Assembly: GCA_964035795.1 (NCBI GenBank)
Contig: OZ038321.1
Span: 20,102,283-20,166,282 of the forward strand
DNA: 64,000 nt
Direction: 5' to 3'
Source of the DNA: Pterobdella sp. o SKG-2022
Taxonomy: Eukaryota > Annelida > Clitellata > Hirudinida > Piscicolidae
The translations under genes were made by a program, and so were the position numbers. Below, one piece after another: positions 37,201-46,879 of the stretch. Every line of letters begins with the position of its first letter. Position 1 is the first letter of the stretch. The notes under the pieces were generated by a model that saw nothing but the letters and a program-made list of their open reading frames with translations, was not told the DNA's origin and made no database searches.

Positions 37201-37818
37201 TTTAAAAGCTTATCAATTTATTTCAAAAACAATGTATGAATTGCAAGTATTGTTCAAATCTGTGTACCAAAATATTAATAATATACCAACCTTAATATTT
37301 TAAGCTGTTAAACTATCTACCAACTCTTGGTGAACAAAAATGGCCATTAAAGAAATTAGATTGATTGAATGCATACTTTTATAAGACTTTCATCCACAAC
37401 AGCCAGTTCTTCTAAGGTGTTAGGGTGCTCGGGGTCATTTATGTTACGGATATGGTGTGATTCAGTTGAGGATATTATTTTTTGTTATTAAAAGATGTTT
37501 TTGTGAGACTTCTATCTTCAAGGAATAGTTAAGCAAATAATTATATACCTTAGTGAAGAAAATTGAAAAAAGGCTAGTTAAAATAAGTTTATGGTCTTTA
37601 AATAATGATTATATCGAATACATGTAATAAAATTATTTTATTTAATTTTTAAAGTCTAAAACTTTAAAAGAAATAAATCATTATCAAAAGGATATGTCAT
37701 AAATTTCTCGGGTATCTATCAAATCTTCTTTATCATTATCTAATTCATCTTCTGTCAATATTCTTTCAGTTAATCTTTTATGAATAGAAGGGTTGGGATT
37801 TTCTAGAGAAGAAACCAT
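28186..37818 (-). CDS. ciao2b: CIA-complex subunit CIAO2B (FAM96B/MIP18), five exons, 159 aa
   Basis: Join, minus strand: 37818-37696, 37454-37377, 30698-30573, 30169-30124, 28292-28186. CIAO2B works with CIAO1 and MMS19 in the cytosolic iron-sulfur targeting complex that delivers 4Fe-4S clusters to nuclear and cytosolic enzymes. The product starts MVSSLENPNP, then shows IDTREIYD, INDPEHPNTLEEL, VPTVPRCSMASLIGL (with the reactive Cys of the family), EGTH and NKQLGDKERTAAA. It ends 16 residues after ENPQLLRAINQC. CSMA rather than CSLA, and the LENPNP start, favour CIAO2B over CIAO2A. Length 159 aa against 163 in human. Phases 0, 0, 0, 1 agree at all junctions and no key residue is lost. Intron 1 is U12 AT-AC; intron 2 is 6.7 kb and holds LINE, SINE and MITE insertions. 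It is divergent from the gene at 37977. Confidence 0.95.
30124..30169 (-). CDS. ciao2b: ciao2b exon 4
   Basis: Acceptor GCGTTACAG, then VDVKIKEGTHDLYKA and one base. Donor GTTCGT. Phase 0 in, 1 out. Confidence 0.95.
30573..30698 (-). CDS. ciao2b: ciao2b exon 3
   Basis: Acceptor TTCACGGCAG; 42 codons holding VEVQFVPTVPRCSMASLIGL; donor TTCAAA|GTCAGT. Phase 0-0. Confidence 0.96.
30890..31095. repeat. Interspersed repeat, shared with 5150-5340
   Basis: See the copy at 5150: shared GAGCTAACG, CGTTCCCACACT and TACTTGCTACTGAA blocks. Here it lies in ciao2b intron 2. Confidence 0.4.
31171..31290. repeat. Imperfect CAT/CAC microsatellite
   Basis: Runs of TCATCATCATCATCA and CCACCACCACCACTACC. The open frame across it (poly-His) is a product of the repeat. 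Confidence 0.85.
31330..32376. other. ciao2b intron 2, nothing recognised
   Basis: A+T-rich. A moderately G+C window at 31590-31740 (ends CACACCGTGGTGGGCATGCA) may be an old repeat; no match was found within the window. Confidence 0.4.
32377..32539. mobile_element. Foldback MITE, family 2
   Basis: Two arms of about 75 bp are near-perfect inverted repeats around GGTAACCAAC: GTGAATCATAAAAACACGAC at the left end, ATATTCTATATCATCATCA at the centre. Flanking GAGGCTAATT is shared with the half copy at 26.2 kb. No coding capacity. It lies in ciao2b intron 2. Confidence 0.85.
32540..34096. other. ciao2b intron 2, nothing recognised
   Basis: A+T-rich, with no coding-like window. Confidence 0.5.
34097..34195 (-). 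CDS. Weak terminal-exon candidate
   Basis: After TTTGTGCAG the minus strand reads TPSITLNGKADFEIDLSKNL, then KKTGYKKDMVD and a stop. It looks coding, but it is just downstream of the LINE at 34.4 kb on the same strand and could be LINE sequence. A GTAAGG donor within it would give a 22-nt exon instead. Confidence 0.3.
   Translation of the reverse strand, partial: TPSITLNGKADFEIDLSKNLGKKTGYKKDMVD
34390..35000 (-). mobile_element. Decayed LINE with PHD-like zinc finger
   Basis: The minus strand encodes KGLWVNMGKAKLMVSGSN, then CSICQTGVGKNAIYCGSC and WVHKKC...CARC (paired CxxC with a WVH-C core). After a stop come MVGDETFDVVSDFCYLGNML and KCAWDKFRQLLPFF, then in a shifted frame ATETWAVTVSTSNRL. 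This order is known from cnidarian and lophotrochozoan endonuclease/reverse-transcriptase elements. At least one stop and one frameshift make it a pseudogene. It lies in ciao2b intron 2, same strand. Confidence 0.85.
35001..36214. other. ciao2b intron 2, nothing clear
   Basis: A+T-rich. The window 35875-36010 is somewhat G+C-richer and may be an old repeat, but no second copy was found here. Confidence 0.4.
36215..36353 (-). mobile_element. tRNA-derived SINE (copy 3)
   Basis: The minus strand starts GGCCGCTTAGCTCAGAGG, with A box, ATTAGACTAATTATCT arm and a TTCGATCCC B box, then the same body as copy 2 ending GCTTTATAAATAC. Confidence 0.75.
36354..37376. other. ciao2b intron 2, nothing clear
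   Basis: A+T-rich. A tRNA-like B box (AGTTCAAATCC, minus strand, near 36890) stands alone and was not scored as a SINE. Confidence 0.4.
37377..37454 (-). CDS. ciao2b: ciao2b exon 2
   Basis: 26 codons (HIRNINDPEHPNTLEEL...SLIK). It begins directly after ...ATCACAC, an AC 3' splice site, and ends AAA|GTATGC. Phase 0-0. Confidence 0.95.
37455..37695 (-). other. ciao2b: U12-type AT-AC intron of ciao2b
   Basis: The 5' site is ATATCCTTTTG, a full match to the minor-spliceosome consensus. The branch-point motif TCCTCAAC (consensus TCCTTAAC) lies with its A 11 nt before the 3' end, and the intron ends in AC. There is no AG acceptor that keeps the frame. Length 241 bp. Confidence 0.92.
37696..37818 (-). 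CDS. ciao2b: ciao2b exon 1
   Basis: ATG at 37818; 41 codons MVSSLENPNP...IDTREIYD, ending GAC|ATATCC. The start fits the family's N-terminus. Confidence 0.95.
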
Positions 37819-37976
37819 TTTGAAAATATTATGAGCAAAAATGCACTTTTTACATTAAACAACTTTTAAAAAGTCAAATGAAGTTTATTTTTATATACAA
37901 AATTTTTTTTGAAATGTTAACAACTTTTAGTTTTCAGAATGACAAAAATAATTTTCGTAATAATTATAGATTCTAA
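37819..37976. promoter_or_regulatory. Likely bidirectional promoter, 158 bp
   Basis: Lies between the ATG of ciao2b (minus) and the ATG at 37977 (plus). Head-to-head spacing this small implies a shared promoter if the plus gene is real. No TATA box was recognised. Confidence 0.45.
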
Positions 37977-38115
37977 ATGGCACTTTCCCCGTCAGAAAAC
38001 TGGGTGGAAGGTATGGTGGATTTAGGGAGCAAATTTTGGACATTAGTTACTTTCATAGTAATGATTTTTTATTTTAATTCTTATTCGAAGCTGACCAGAA
38101 TAATAGAAGAAGAAG
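37977..38115 (+). CDS. Exon 1 of the 38-kb membrane-protein gene
   Basis: Context TCTAAATGG. Encodes MALSPSENWVEGMVDLG and the membrane span, with donor GAAG|GTGTTA. The frame stays open to 38147 if unspliced. Confidence 0.55.
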
Positions 38116-41100
38116 GTGTTAAATTCAGATTTCTAAGATTTGTTTGATTTGAAATTTTACTGTATGCCATAACAGTAAAAAAACTTTATTAAAATTTCTG
38201 TTGTTATTATATATGTTCTTCAAAATTTAGAAATGAGTTTGGTTTTTAGAAAGCTACAGAAAAATGATTTTTTGACCAGCTATCGAGCTAGAATAAAAAA
38301 ATTGAGCTAAAGCCGAATTTATTGATTTTTTCACTATTTTTTTATGAAATATTTTTTTATAATACATATTACTAACTAGATTTCGTGCAAAATTGTTTAA
38401 AAAAGTGAAATGTGAAAATGATATAGGTAGTTTTGAGATGTGTAACCTTGTGAAGAAAATGATAAACGAAGGTTGAGTTAAATTATTTTTTGAAGTGAAA
38501 ATCTTTCATCTTACTAACTATTATTATAGATTGAACTTTTTTATGAATGAAATTTAATAAACTTCAAGAATTTCAAAGAAACATCGAGAACAAAAACTAC
38601 CAGCCTGACCAACAATGGGACCAAATACACAAACTCATGAAAAATGTCAGAAAGAAAAAACTCAGAAAAATCGCCATTCTTGCCAAATTGGCCACAAAGC
38701 GAACTCAAAAAAAGTGAAGATTTTTTGAGTAAAAATTGGTTTTTTCGATTTTTTCATGTTGGTAGATATCTGTGCACTTTTGTCAAAAATATTATCTTTA
38801 AAATCGGTCTAGATCTAAAAAGCTATGATTTTTTCACAGTATTCATGGCATTTTGTAATTATTTTAATCCATTTGCATAAGTTTCGAAAATATTTAAAAA
38901 AACCGTATAAAGTTTTATTTTCAGTGATGTCGATAAACCTCATAAGAATTGAATTCAAATTCACCTTTTCTTGGGAATCCCAGTTAATCTAGAGTTAACG
39001 AATTCCGGTTATTGTGCTTTCTATATAGCATTAGGAATTTATCAAAAACTGAATTAAAACATAATTTCAACTTCAAATTATTCATTAAAAGATTAAATTA
39101 ACGTTTTAAGTGAAATAGTAACTTTTAAATTACCATGTATTTTTTTGCTTCTTCGGATACATGTACTTCTGATGAAAACGCCTATATAGGTTGCCATATA
39201 ACTTGAAAAGCTTCAAATATTTTTAAAAACTTTTTTTTGAAATTTTTAACCCAGATTTATAAAAACTTCTGTATTTCATACTCATTCATCACCCAAACCA
39301 ACTGATTATCTTGATCATCGTGTAGTGGTTCACAAAAGCTAGTTTTATTTTTATCGGTTATTTTTTAATATGAAGTGTATATTTTCTAATTATTGTTTCA
39401 AAATATTAAAAATATTTTCTAATGTTAAAAATGCTCTCTCAATTCGTTTTTCTAATTCTTTTTTCCGAGTGTCTTTATCAATATTTTGAAAACTATTTTC
39501 AAATAAAGTATTTTTGAACGTTGAATAATTTTTTTTACTAAAAAGTATGAGATTTTTCTTTGAGGGTACCATTTTCAATTGCGTGGAAATCCTTCATTTT
39601 CAATGTGACTTTTTGTACATTTTAGCTAAAAAAAGATTTAGTATAAAGAAATTTTTATTCATTTGTTCAGCTTAAAAATCATTATATTTTTAGAGTTTTT
39701 TTTGCTTTGATTGATTTTGAGGCTGTATTAGTTGTAGCAATGACCTTTTGCACCTTGTTCATCATTTCCAAATTGAATAAGCAACTTCAATGATTTTATT
39801 TCCTCTTTTCTTTACGATATAAAACTATAAATTTAGTAGAAAAAAGAACTATTTGTAGAATGCCTGTCTTGACTTTTTCAACGTTACTGCTTTCCATTTC
39901 AAAGATGCAGAATATAAACCTGCCATTCAATTATTTTTTAAAAATTTTGAATCAATTTCTAATTTTTTTTTTATATTTTAAGCTGCTATGATTTTTCGAG
40001 ATAATCTTTCGTCTATAGTAGAAAATTTTGAAAGAAGAGGTGGAATGGACAAAAATTAAAAAAAAAAACCTGTGAGTTATGCCTTTTTTTCAAAAATTTT
40101 ATGAAAATAATGGTGGAAATAATAAAAAAAAATGGTAACATGAAAAGTGGAAAAATAATTCAGAAAAAACTTTGACTAATTAAATTTTAAATAAAAGGTT
40201 GCACATTTATTATGCTGACTGAAATTCAGTAGAGTCAAAAGTGAAGAAGGTTTTTGCTTCGTTTTTAGCAATAAACTATTGTAAAAATTATTTTTGAAAT
40301 GAATATTATTCATTTCAAGTAATTGAACATAATTAACAGTTTCGACAATGTCTTCAAAATCATTTTTGTTTTCTATAATTTTAACTAGATTTTTCTATTT
40401 TCAATTTTAACAAGATTGCAATGATTCAAAAATTGTCCTAGTATTTTTGCTTATCTTATAGTGGCTTAATAAAGACACTATTTTTAGAGTTTTCACATAG
40501 AGTAGCGCTCTGTGAACCTATCGATTGCGCAACCAAAACCCCAATTAAAGACAATTTAAGACTCAAGAGTTTTAAAGAGTAAGTTTTTTAAGATTACTAT
40601 ATCATATACAGCATATGTGTTTTAAAAAAGAATATAACAATACATATAAATTTAATTAAAAACATAAATAATTCAAATTTTTCAATTTCAATGAATATAA
40701 CATTCAAAAAATTTCAAATAAAGATTTTCTATTTGTTCAAATATTGATGGCATTTTTTAAAAGCTCTAAAAAACTCATAAAATGGATAATGCTGAAAAAA
40801 TTCATTGAAAAAGCCAAAATTCCGATTTGAAAAAACAGGCTTTTGATTTAGCCATCAAACTACCATTAGGAATTATTTATAATTCACGACCCCATTATCG
40901 ATAAACTAAAAGGAAAAAATAAATTTCAGCTATGAAGCTCAGTGAAGAAGCGGTTGTCTTCACAGTTTCAAGAACCAAAAAACTTTAAAAGACCCTCCCA
41001 CAGACTCTATCGTCAACATTGAAGTTGTTTACAGACTGGATTAGCCACCATCACACATGTGTGTAATTGGTTTCTACATACTTTCTTCATACTCTATAAC

Positions 41101-41733
41101 ACATCTTCTTAAGCGATATCAAAAATTGTTTTCTAAACTAGTTACATGAATCTGTTATGATTGAAGCATTTTTCAAAGTTTCAGTAGATCAAACCTAAAA
41201 ATCAGATAGAGGAAGTTTTCCACAAGATCAGCACAAAAGGAAAAACTGAAATTATTTTCTAAGTCACCAGATGTATTTCATTTATTATGCACACGTATGT
41301 TTCTGTTTGAAACGTCTGAATTCTTGTTCCAATTCTTTTTCAAAACTAAAAAGTCTCTTTTTTTTTTATTTTTTAAAATAAGCACAAAACTGATAAAGAA
41401 TATATTTTTAAAATATTTTTATCAAGGTTTGAATACTATTAAAAAATGATTTAAAATCTAATTACCATACGGCTTTTGGCTACATGTAAGTGCGGATAAG
41501 AAATCTACGATTTAAGATTTTTCTATAGTTTCACTATATAAAAGTATTCCTTGAAATACTTTTTTATAAACAAAAATTCGATTAAAATTCTTAATTGAAT
41601 TTTTTCACAAAATATATTTAAGGGTTTTTTCTTATATTTCCGTAGAAAGTTTATTCCCAGCGTCGAATGCAGTTTAGACATTCAGATGGGGTTTTTAATA
41701 AAATCCAAATATCTAAATAAAAATCTAAAATAA
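37977..41733 (+). CDS. Probable four-exon gene for a small single-pass membrane protein (149 aa)
   Basis: Proposed join 37977-38115, 38569-38713, 40501-40578 and 41646-41733, with phases 1, 2, 2 matching. The product starts MALSPSENWVEGMVDLG, has one membrane span (FWTLVTFIVMIFYF, residues 20-33), then a Lys/Arg-rich tail (QWDQIHKLMKNVRKKKLRK), CEPIDCATKTPIKDNLRLK and a C-terminal segment containing PSVECSLDIQ. The first ATG and the third exon (strong GTAAGT donor) are the best parts. The exon 1 donor (GTGTTA) and exon 2 acceptor are weak. An alternative last exon at 40930-40945 (TTTCAG acceptor) would give DYEAQ-stop. Unspliced, exon 1 would be a 56-aa protein ending at 38147. I do not recognise the family. 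It starts 158 bp from ciao2b on the other strand. Confidence 0.5.
38569..38713 (+). CDS. Exon 2 of the 38-kb gene
   Basis: Acceptor CTTCAAG. Frame contains NYQPDQQWDQIHKLMKNV and KLRKIAILAKLATKR; donor AAAA|GTGAAG. The same frame also opens from an ATG at 38547. Confidence 0.5.
40501..40578 (+). CDS. Exon 3 of the 38-kb gene
   Basis: Acceptor TTTTCACATAG; 25 full codons VALCEPIDCATKTPIKDNLR...; donor AAAGA|GTAAGT. Phase 2-2. Confidence 0.55.
40579..41645 (+). other. Last intron of the 38-kb gene, with an alternative acceptor
   Basis: The window 40921-41060 is G+C-richer and open in three frames after AAATTTCAG at 40929, so an alternative last exon there is possible. Confidence 0.35.
41646..41733 (+). 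CDS. Exon 4 (terminal) of the 38-kb gene, tentative
   Basis: Strong polypyrimidine acceptor (TTTTTTCTTATATTTCCGTAG), then KFIPSVECSLDIQMGF...-stop in matching phase. Confidence 0.42.
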
Positions 41734-42954
41734 CTTTTTTTCAAAAAATTTTTAGTGTCATTTTTTTCCAACAAAAAAATTTTGCATTTAGTTAATCATT
41801 CATTTACAACCAGTAAATTTTGTTAACAGATTGAATTTAGATATTTGTTTCTAATGTAGTCTTCTTTCTATCATAACTTTATTTTTCAATTCGTTTTTTT
41901 AATCAAATATTCAAAAAAAATCCTCGACTTTGAAATTCGATTTTTAAAAGGTATTCAGTTTTAGCCTTATTTTAAACGTTTACATATCTACTGAAAGTGT
42001 CTTTCAGAAAAAATGCGACATTTTTCATTATCAGTCACTTATTCATCTCTTACTTGAATTGAAATTATAATCAAAATAAAACTTAATAAATTTCTTTGTT
42101 CTTACTTCATTTTTACTCATTACCCGTTGGTAGCTCAATAAACTAAGATCAACTTTTAGTTTTTAATCTTTCTCTCAAACACAGTTGTTTATCTAAATAT
42201 TTCAAATGGACACATCCATGAACCACAGGTAGCAGCATTGTGAGAATCAGCTGTGTTAAACGAACTTCTGCTCAAACTCTCTCGTGTCTTGTCTTGATTG
42301 AGTCTTTCTCTGAAAAGTTGAAAATCATTTTTAACACCATTTTACAAACAAAACTTGTTTGAGCGATTGTGGACAGTGTATTATATAAAGTACACATAAT
42401 TATAATAAATTTTTTTATTATTTCACACTTTTGAAGATTTTTTGAATTTTTCAAAGCTTAATGAAATATTTGCAAGATATATATAGTGACTTGCAGGAAC
42501 AACTAGTGAATTAAGACTTACGATATTAAAGATGAAAGAAATTTTTTTCAAATAAGGCAAAGTTGCGATTCCCAATGGATTTGTCAACTAAATTAAAATA
42601 AACGTCAAATAGATTTTATTTGATTTATTCCAATAAAGAAAAAAATCAATATTAATGTGATCGGGAAAAAAATATTATTCTAAAAACTGAATCTTATAAT
42701 TTCACAAGCTAAAATAAGAAACACAAAATTACTGAACATTGAAAATTTCAGTAGTTTTGTATGTTCTAAATTTAAATAACTAAATTTGTGAATAATAAAT
42801 TATTCATTAAGACGTTAACAAGGATGAGAATTTATATAGCACCAAGAAAAGTAACTTATCAAAAAATTTATTTCTCATTTAAATAAATAGCTCAAATATC
42901 AACATTTTTATTGAAAGTTTTTTCCGCCAAAACATTGTTATAATATTATAATTA
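41734..42954. other. Intergenic, nothing clear
   Basis: A+T-rich. A minus-strand window at 42183-42262 reads SSFNTADSHNAATCGSWMCP, but it has no good acceptor. Confidence 0.4.
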
Positions 42955-43740
42955 TTAATTCATTTGTAAGGCGCAGTTTGCAAACAAGATTTGCTGCATA
43001 GGCGTTGCGTAGCCAAAAAAACTAAGGTAGAGAGATGCGGCTATGAAGATGCGTTTTTAAACGCTTTTGAAAATGCTCAAAAGAGAAGGAAAGACGCAGC
43101 TTGAGTGGAAAAAATTATGTAAAAAAGGATGGTATAGTAAAAAGAGCGATGCGAAAAGAGTTCGAAGACACAGGCTGATGGAGCCTTAAGAAAGAGTTTG
43201 AAGACCTGAGAGACTCATGAGTCTGTCTGTTATAAAAAAAACTTGGATAAATCGGCTCATTGAAATGTAGAATGTTAGCGGTGAGCCACAGTAACTTGAA
43301 CTGGGCTCTTAGTTCGACCGGCAACTAATGAAGGCGATCGAGGCAAGGGTGAGATGAAGAATAGTTGTCGGATTGAAGAATAATTTTGGCAGCACGATTT
43401 TGGAGAGATCGCAACTTAGAATTGAAACAGTTTAAAAGTACAAAAAGAAGAGAGTTGCAATAATTGAGTTTAGAGAGAAATAAATAGATTTCAAGGCAAT
43501 GGCAGTGTTGAAGGGTAGGAATTTACGTACTTGTTTGATCGCATGGAGATGAAAGTTGGATGCTTTCATAAGCTGAGAGGCGAAGTGTATAAAGTTGAGG
43601 CTAAGATCAATAGTTAAACCTAGTATCTTCAGTTTAGACGATACTGTAAGATTAGTGTTGTCAAAGGTAACTTCGGTAAGAAGATTGGATTTGGGGAGAA
43701 GTATAGGACTGCCAACGAACATTTTAGTCAATTGAGTTTT
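42955..43740 (-). mobile_element. Decayed LINE, reverse-transcriptase C-terminus and 3' tail
   Basis: The minus strand reads LKILGLTIDLSLNFIHFASQ, KSIYFSLNSIIATLFF, LRSLQNRAAKIIL, RLHWLPVELRAQFKLL and RSSNSFLRLHQP, with frame breaks near 43430 and 43320. It is a different LINE lineage from the 8.1/46.9-kb family (LHWLPV rather than LHWLK/VKV). The tail down to 42955 carries the motif shared with 3981-4110. Confidence 0.85.
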
Positions 43741-43744
43741 AAGA

Positions 43745-44559
43745 AAAAAAGAATTTCAATTAATTGATGAAATGATAAACTTTGGGATAAAATGTTGCTA
43801 TTCATCTATTCTTTATTCCTATTTCCCATCAATGTATTACTTCAACGTATTTTGAATCTATGAATATCTTTTTGCATCTTATCAGTCACCTTTCTCAACT
43901 CAAGTTTACCGCAAGGCTATGTTTTGACACTAGTTTTTTTATTCGTCATTCTCTCTGAATGCTGATTTTTTTTCAATCTTCACTCAATGGCCTATCATTT
44001 TTAAAGGGGTTTAAGCCTCAAAACTTCTTCAGTTCCAACAAAAGCCGTAACTTGTTTTTAACTACCATCGTTAGTTTTCAAAAGAATGCATTTTGTTGTC
44101 AGTTCCATTTTGTTATTTCTTGTTTTTTAAAAATAGTTTTTTATTCTCGGTGACTCGACGTTATTATTGTAACGACAAATAGTTCAAAAGCACATTGCTG
44201 ATTCAAAATTATGTTGGTGGTCCACTGAGTCAAAAAATGAAACAAAATGTCAAAACTGAAATATATATATAAAATAACGGTACTAAGAATATTTCAAAGC
44301 ATTAAAGAAGTGAAACAAGAGATGTAGACTAGACGATAATCAAGAGAAGGAAATAAGACTGAATGTGAAGAAAAAGAAAAAATATTGAGCAGATAGTTGA
44401 AAATAAGAGTGACGAAAAAATATGAAAAAAGTTTGGAGGATAAATAATTTAGTGGATAAAAAATTAGAAAAATCATGAAATTGGATTGAGAAATGCATAA
44501 AATAAATTAAAAAGTCAAAAAAATAGAAAAAAAATTGGCACTATAAATGGTCTTTGTTG
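43745..44559. other. Intergenic, nothing recognised
   Basis: A+T-rich low-complexity sequence. Confidence 0.5.
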
Positions 44560-44762
44560 GGAATAAAAAACGTTAAAATTATCCTCGAAATGGCTTGCAA
44601 GTCACCGGGAGACCTGTTATGCAGAATCACATTATAAATGGGTCGGCACTGCTCAAAACGTTGAACAGCTATCATTTTGCAATCTCATCTACCAAAATGT
44701 AAGTGGGCCTGCTTGAGCTTAGTAAGACCTTCTCAAATTGTATATGAAAAAAAAAAAAAAAA
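44560..44762 (+). repeat. Poly(A)-ended retroposon tail
   Basis: A 180-bp segment of about 42% G+C (AAGTCACCGGGAGACCTG, then GGGTCGGCACTGCTCAAAAC) ends in a run of 17 A. Composition and tail fit the 3' end of a non-LTR element. The family was not identified. Confidence 0.4.
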
Positions 44763-45689
44763 TATTTTAAAATTGATATTTTAAAATATTTTTATGTCTT
44801 TTAAAATAAACTAAAGTCAATACAAAAATTATTTGGATTGGAAGATTAAGCGACGTAGATTACAGCAAGTCGTTTTCATTTTTGAGAATGCATTGACACA
44901 AGATTCAATTTCCGTAAACTTCCGTACTTTCCAAATTACTCATTTGGCTTATATGAGTTTTACTCGTTGAGTTTTCGCAAATCTTTTCGCACCTCTATTC
45001 CAAATTCATTTTCATAGTTTTTCAAAAGTCTTTTCTAATTCTCTATTTTTATTCTACATTATTTTGTTTCATTTTTCAATAAAAAAATAAACTTTTTCTG
45101 CACAGTAATACATCACTTGGACTACGTATTTATTTTTCAATACATCTTTTTTTTTGTTTTTGTCACTCCGTTTTGTAAGAAGCATTAGAGCCTCATATAT
45201 ATACGACACATGCCATGATTAATAATCATGCTGTATCAAATGAATTTCATTAAAATTGTTTTTTCCATTGTTTATCAAATTTTTTAACCATAATATTTAA
45301 ATGTTTTTAAATAACTTCAATATAAATTGTATATTGTACTAGAAATTATGCAATTTTTTATAGATATTTGCTAAAACGTGATGCTTAAAAAATTCAAAAG
45401 CTTTAAAACAAAAGGATTGGCATTCAATCCATAACAATGCCAAATGTCGAAAATTAAATCTATTCTTTTTAAACCTGATATTGATATTGTTTATTTTGAA
45501 CGTTCTATTGGTTTCTGTTGTTTCATTAATTAGTTAAATTTTATTTATTGATTTATTTTTACTTATTTCCCATAAATTTGATCATACTTAATCTACAGAG
45601 TCTCATAACATCCCATCATAATACTTTCTACTTTCTATACTTTCATTAAGCCATAGAAAAGCTACGTTGTTTTTATTGATCGTCGACTA
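44763..45689. other. Intergenic, nothing recognised
   Basis: A+T-rich; no exon-like window. Confidence 0.5.
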
Positions 45690-45932
45690 TAAGCACCAAG
45701 TATACAGGCGATGCTTTTATACAAGCATGTATGTTCAATGTTATTCGACAGAATGTATAGTACAGGTTTGCCATATATTCATGTAATAGTTAGACTCTAT
45801 GTTATATATAACATCAAAAAACTACTTAGTCCTAGCGTATGCTTTGTTGATATAACTATATTCCTATTCTTCTGGGATTTCAACGTAGTATACGACAAGG
45901 ATAATATTGGGAAATATGCTAGATTAGTTTGA
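45690..45932 (+). mobile_element. Possible reverse-transcriptase relic
   Basis: The open frame contains YSTGLPYIHVIVRLYVIYN and FWDFNVVYDKDNIGKY. It faintly follows the LINE order of a GxPxxxIxxL helix then a degenerate NGVRQGGILS-like box. It overlaps the minus-strand exon at 45919-46211 at its end. Confidence 0.28.
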
Positions 45933-46211
45933 TTACTTTGTGGAACATTGCATTCTGGTCAGTTATTCTGAAACAAGTAATAAGATAAAAATTTTTGTTG
46001 CGTTGACCAGTTGCTAAAAACATCCTAGAGGAATTTTCATGTGTTGATGACGCTAAAAATTCCTTTGAAAAAGCTTCATAAAGATAACTTGTAGAGTGAG
46101 ATGCAATACAAATGGGTTGCACTTCTTCAGATATGGTCAATGAGGATCGTTTTGAAGAGGCCCTCAATGAGGAGTCTGTAGTGAAGCAATATTCGTGGTG
46201 AGTGTGAGATA
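45919..46211 (-). CDS. Last exon of the 46-kb minus gene
   Basis: Acceptor CACCAACAAG; 96 codons with no stop. Ser/Thr-rich, with acidic stretches. Confidence 0.55.
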
Positions 46212-46682
46212 CTTGTTGGTGTGGTTATATTGGTATCAAAATAAACAAGGATAATGTATTATTTTAATTGTAAAGAGATTCTTTCGTTAATATTTAATGG
46301 AAAATCTGCTGTTTTTCTGTTCTTAGACCTTAGTCTGAAACAGCCTTATATTTTTAAGTTATTTAAATTTGACTTTTTTTATACCTCATTGTTACGTATT
46401 GCAAATAATATAACTATGAAGTATCAACAAAGTATTCAGTGATTGTATGTAACTAGATGTGACGATATCGTGAATTCGGTGCTCAAAGTGTAAACATTGG
46501 ACACATTATATAAGATATTACATATGATATTATATATTAAGATATGGAGTGTATCATGTATTTATAAAATTTTATAAAATTTGTGTACAGTATGATAAAT
46601 CTTGTTTGAAGTATAATACACCTAATTAAACTACTCTGATATGACACTGGTCTTGACTCATCTTCTTGTACTTGTATGAAAA
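45919..46682 (-). CDS. 3' part of an unknown minus-strand gene, Ser/Thr-rich tail
   Basis: Two exons, 46682-46635 and 46211-45919, joined in phase 1. The first has an excellent acceptor (TTAATGTTTTTATCGCAG) and reads FIQVQEDESRPVSYQ. The second is open for 96 codons, far longer than chance here: SHTHHEYCFTTDSSLRASSK, RSSLTISEEVQPICIAS, YLYEAFSKEFLASS. RSSLTI is a possible basophilic-kinase site. It looks like a cytoplasmic or disordered C-terminal region. The last about 25 codons become A+T-rich, so a donor (ACTG|GTCAAC near 46009) might end the exon earlier. No further 5' exon was found. Family unknown. Confidence 0.55.
46635..46682 (-). CDS. Penultimate exon of the 46-kb minus gene
   Basis: Strong acceptor; 15 codons FIQVQEDESRPVSYQ; donor CAGA|GTAGTT, phase 1 to 1. 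Confidence 0.5.
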
Positions 46683-46745
46683 CTGCGATAAAAACATTAA
46701 GATGAAATAACGTTGAAACATATAATATCAAATCATTCAATTAAT

Positions 46746-46767
46746 GATAATAATAATAATAATAATT
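46746..46767. repeat. (TAA)n microsatellite
   Basis: Seven tandem ATA/TAA units. Confidence 0.8.
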
Positions 46768-46879
46768 TACGAGGTTTATTATAGTGATGTTTAACCCAGA
46801 GAGTTTCAAGATCACATGATATTTGTAAAATATTCTATTATGATAATAGGTTATAACAGCTTAATATTTTTTACAAAAA

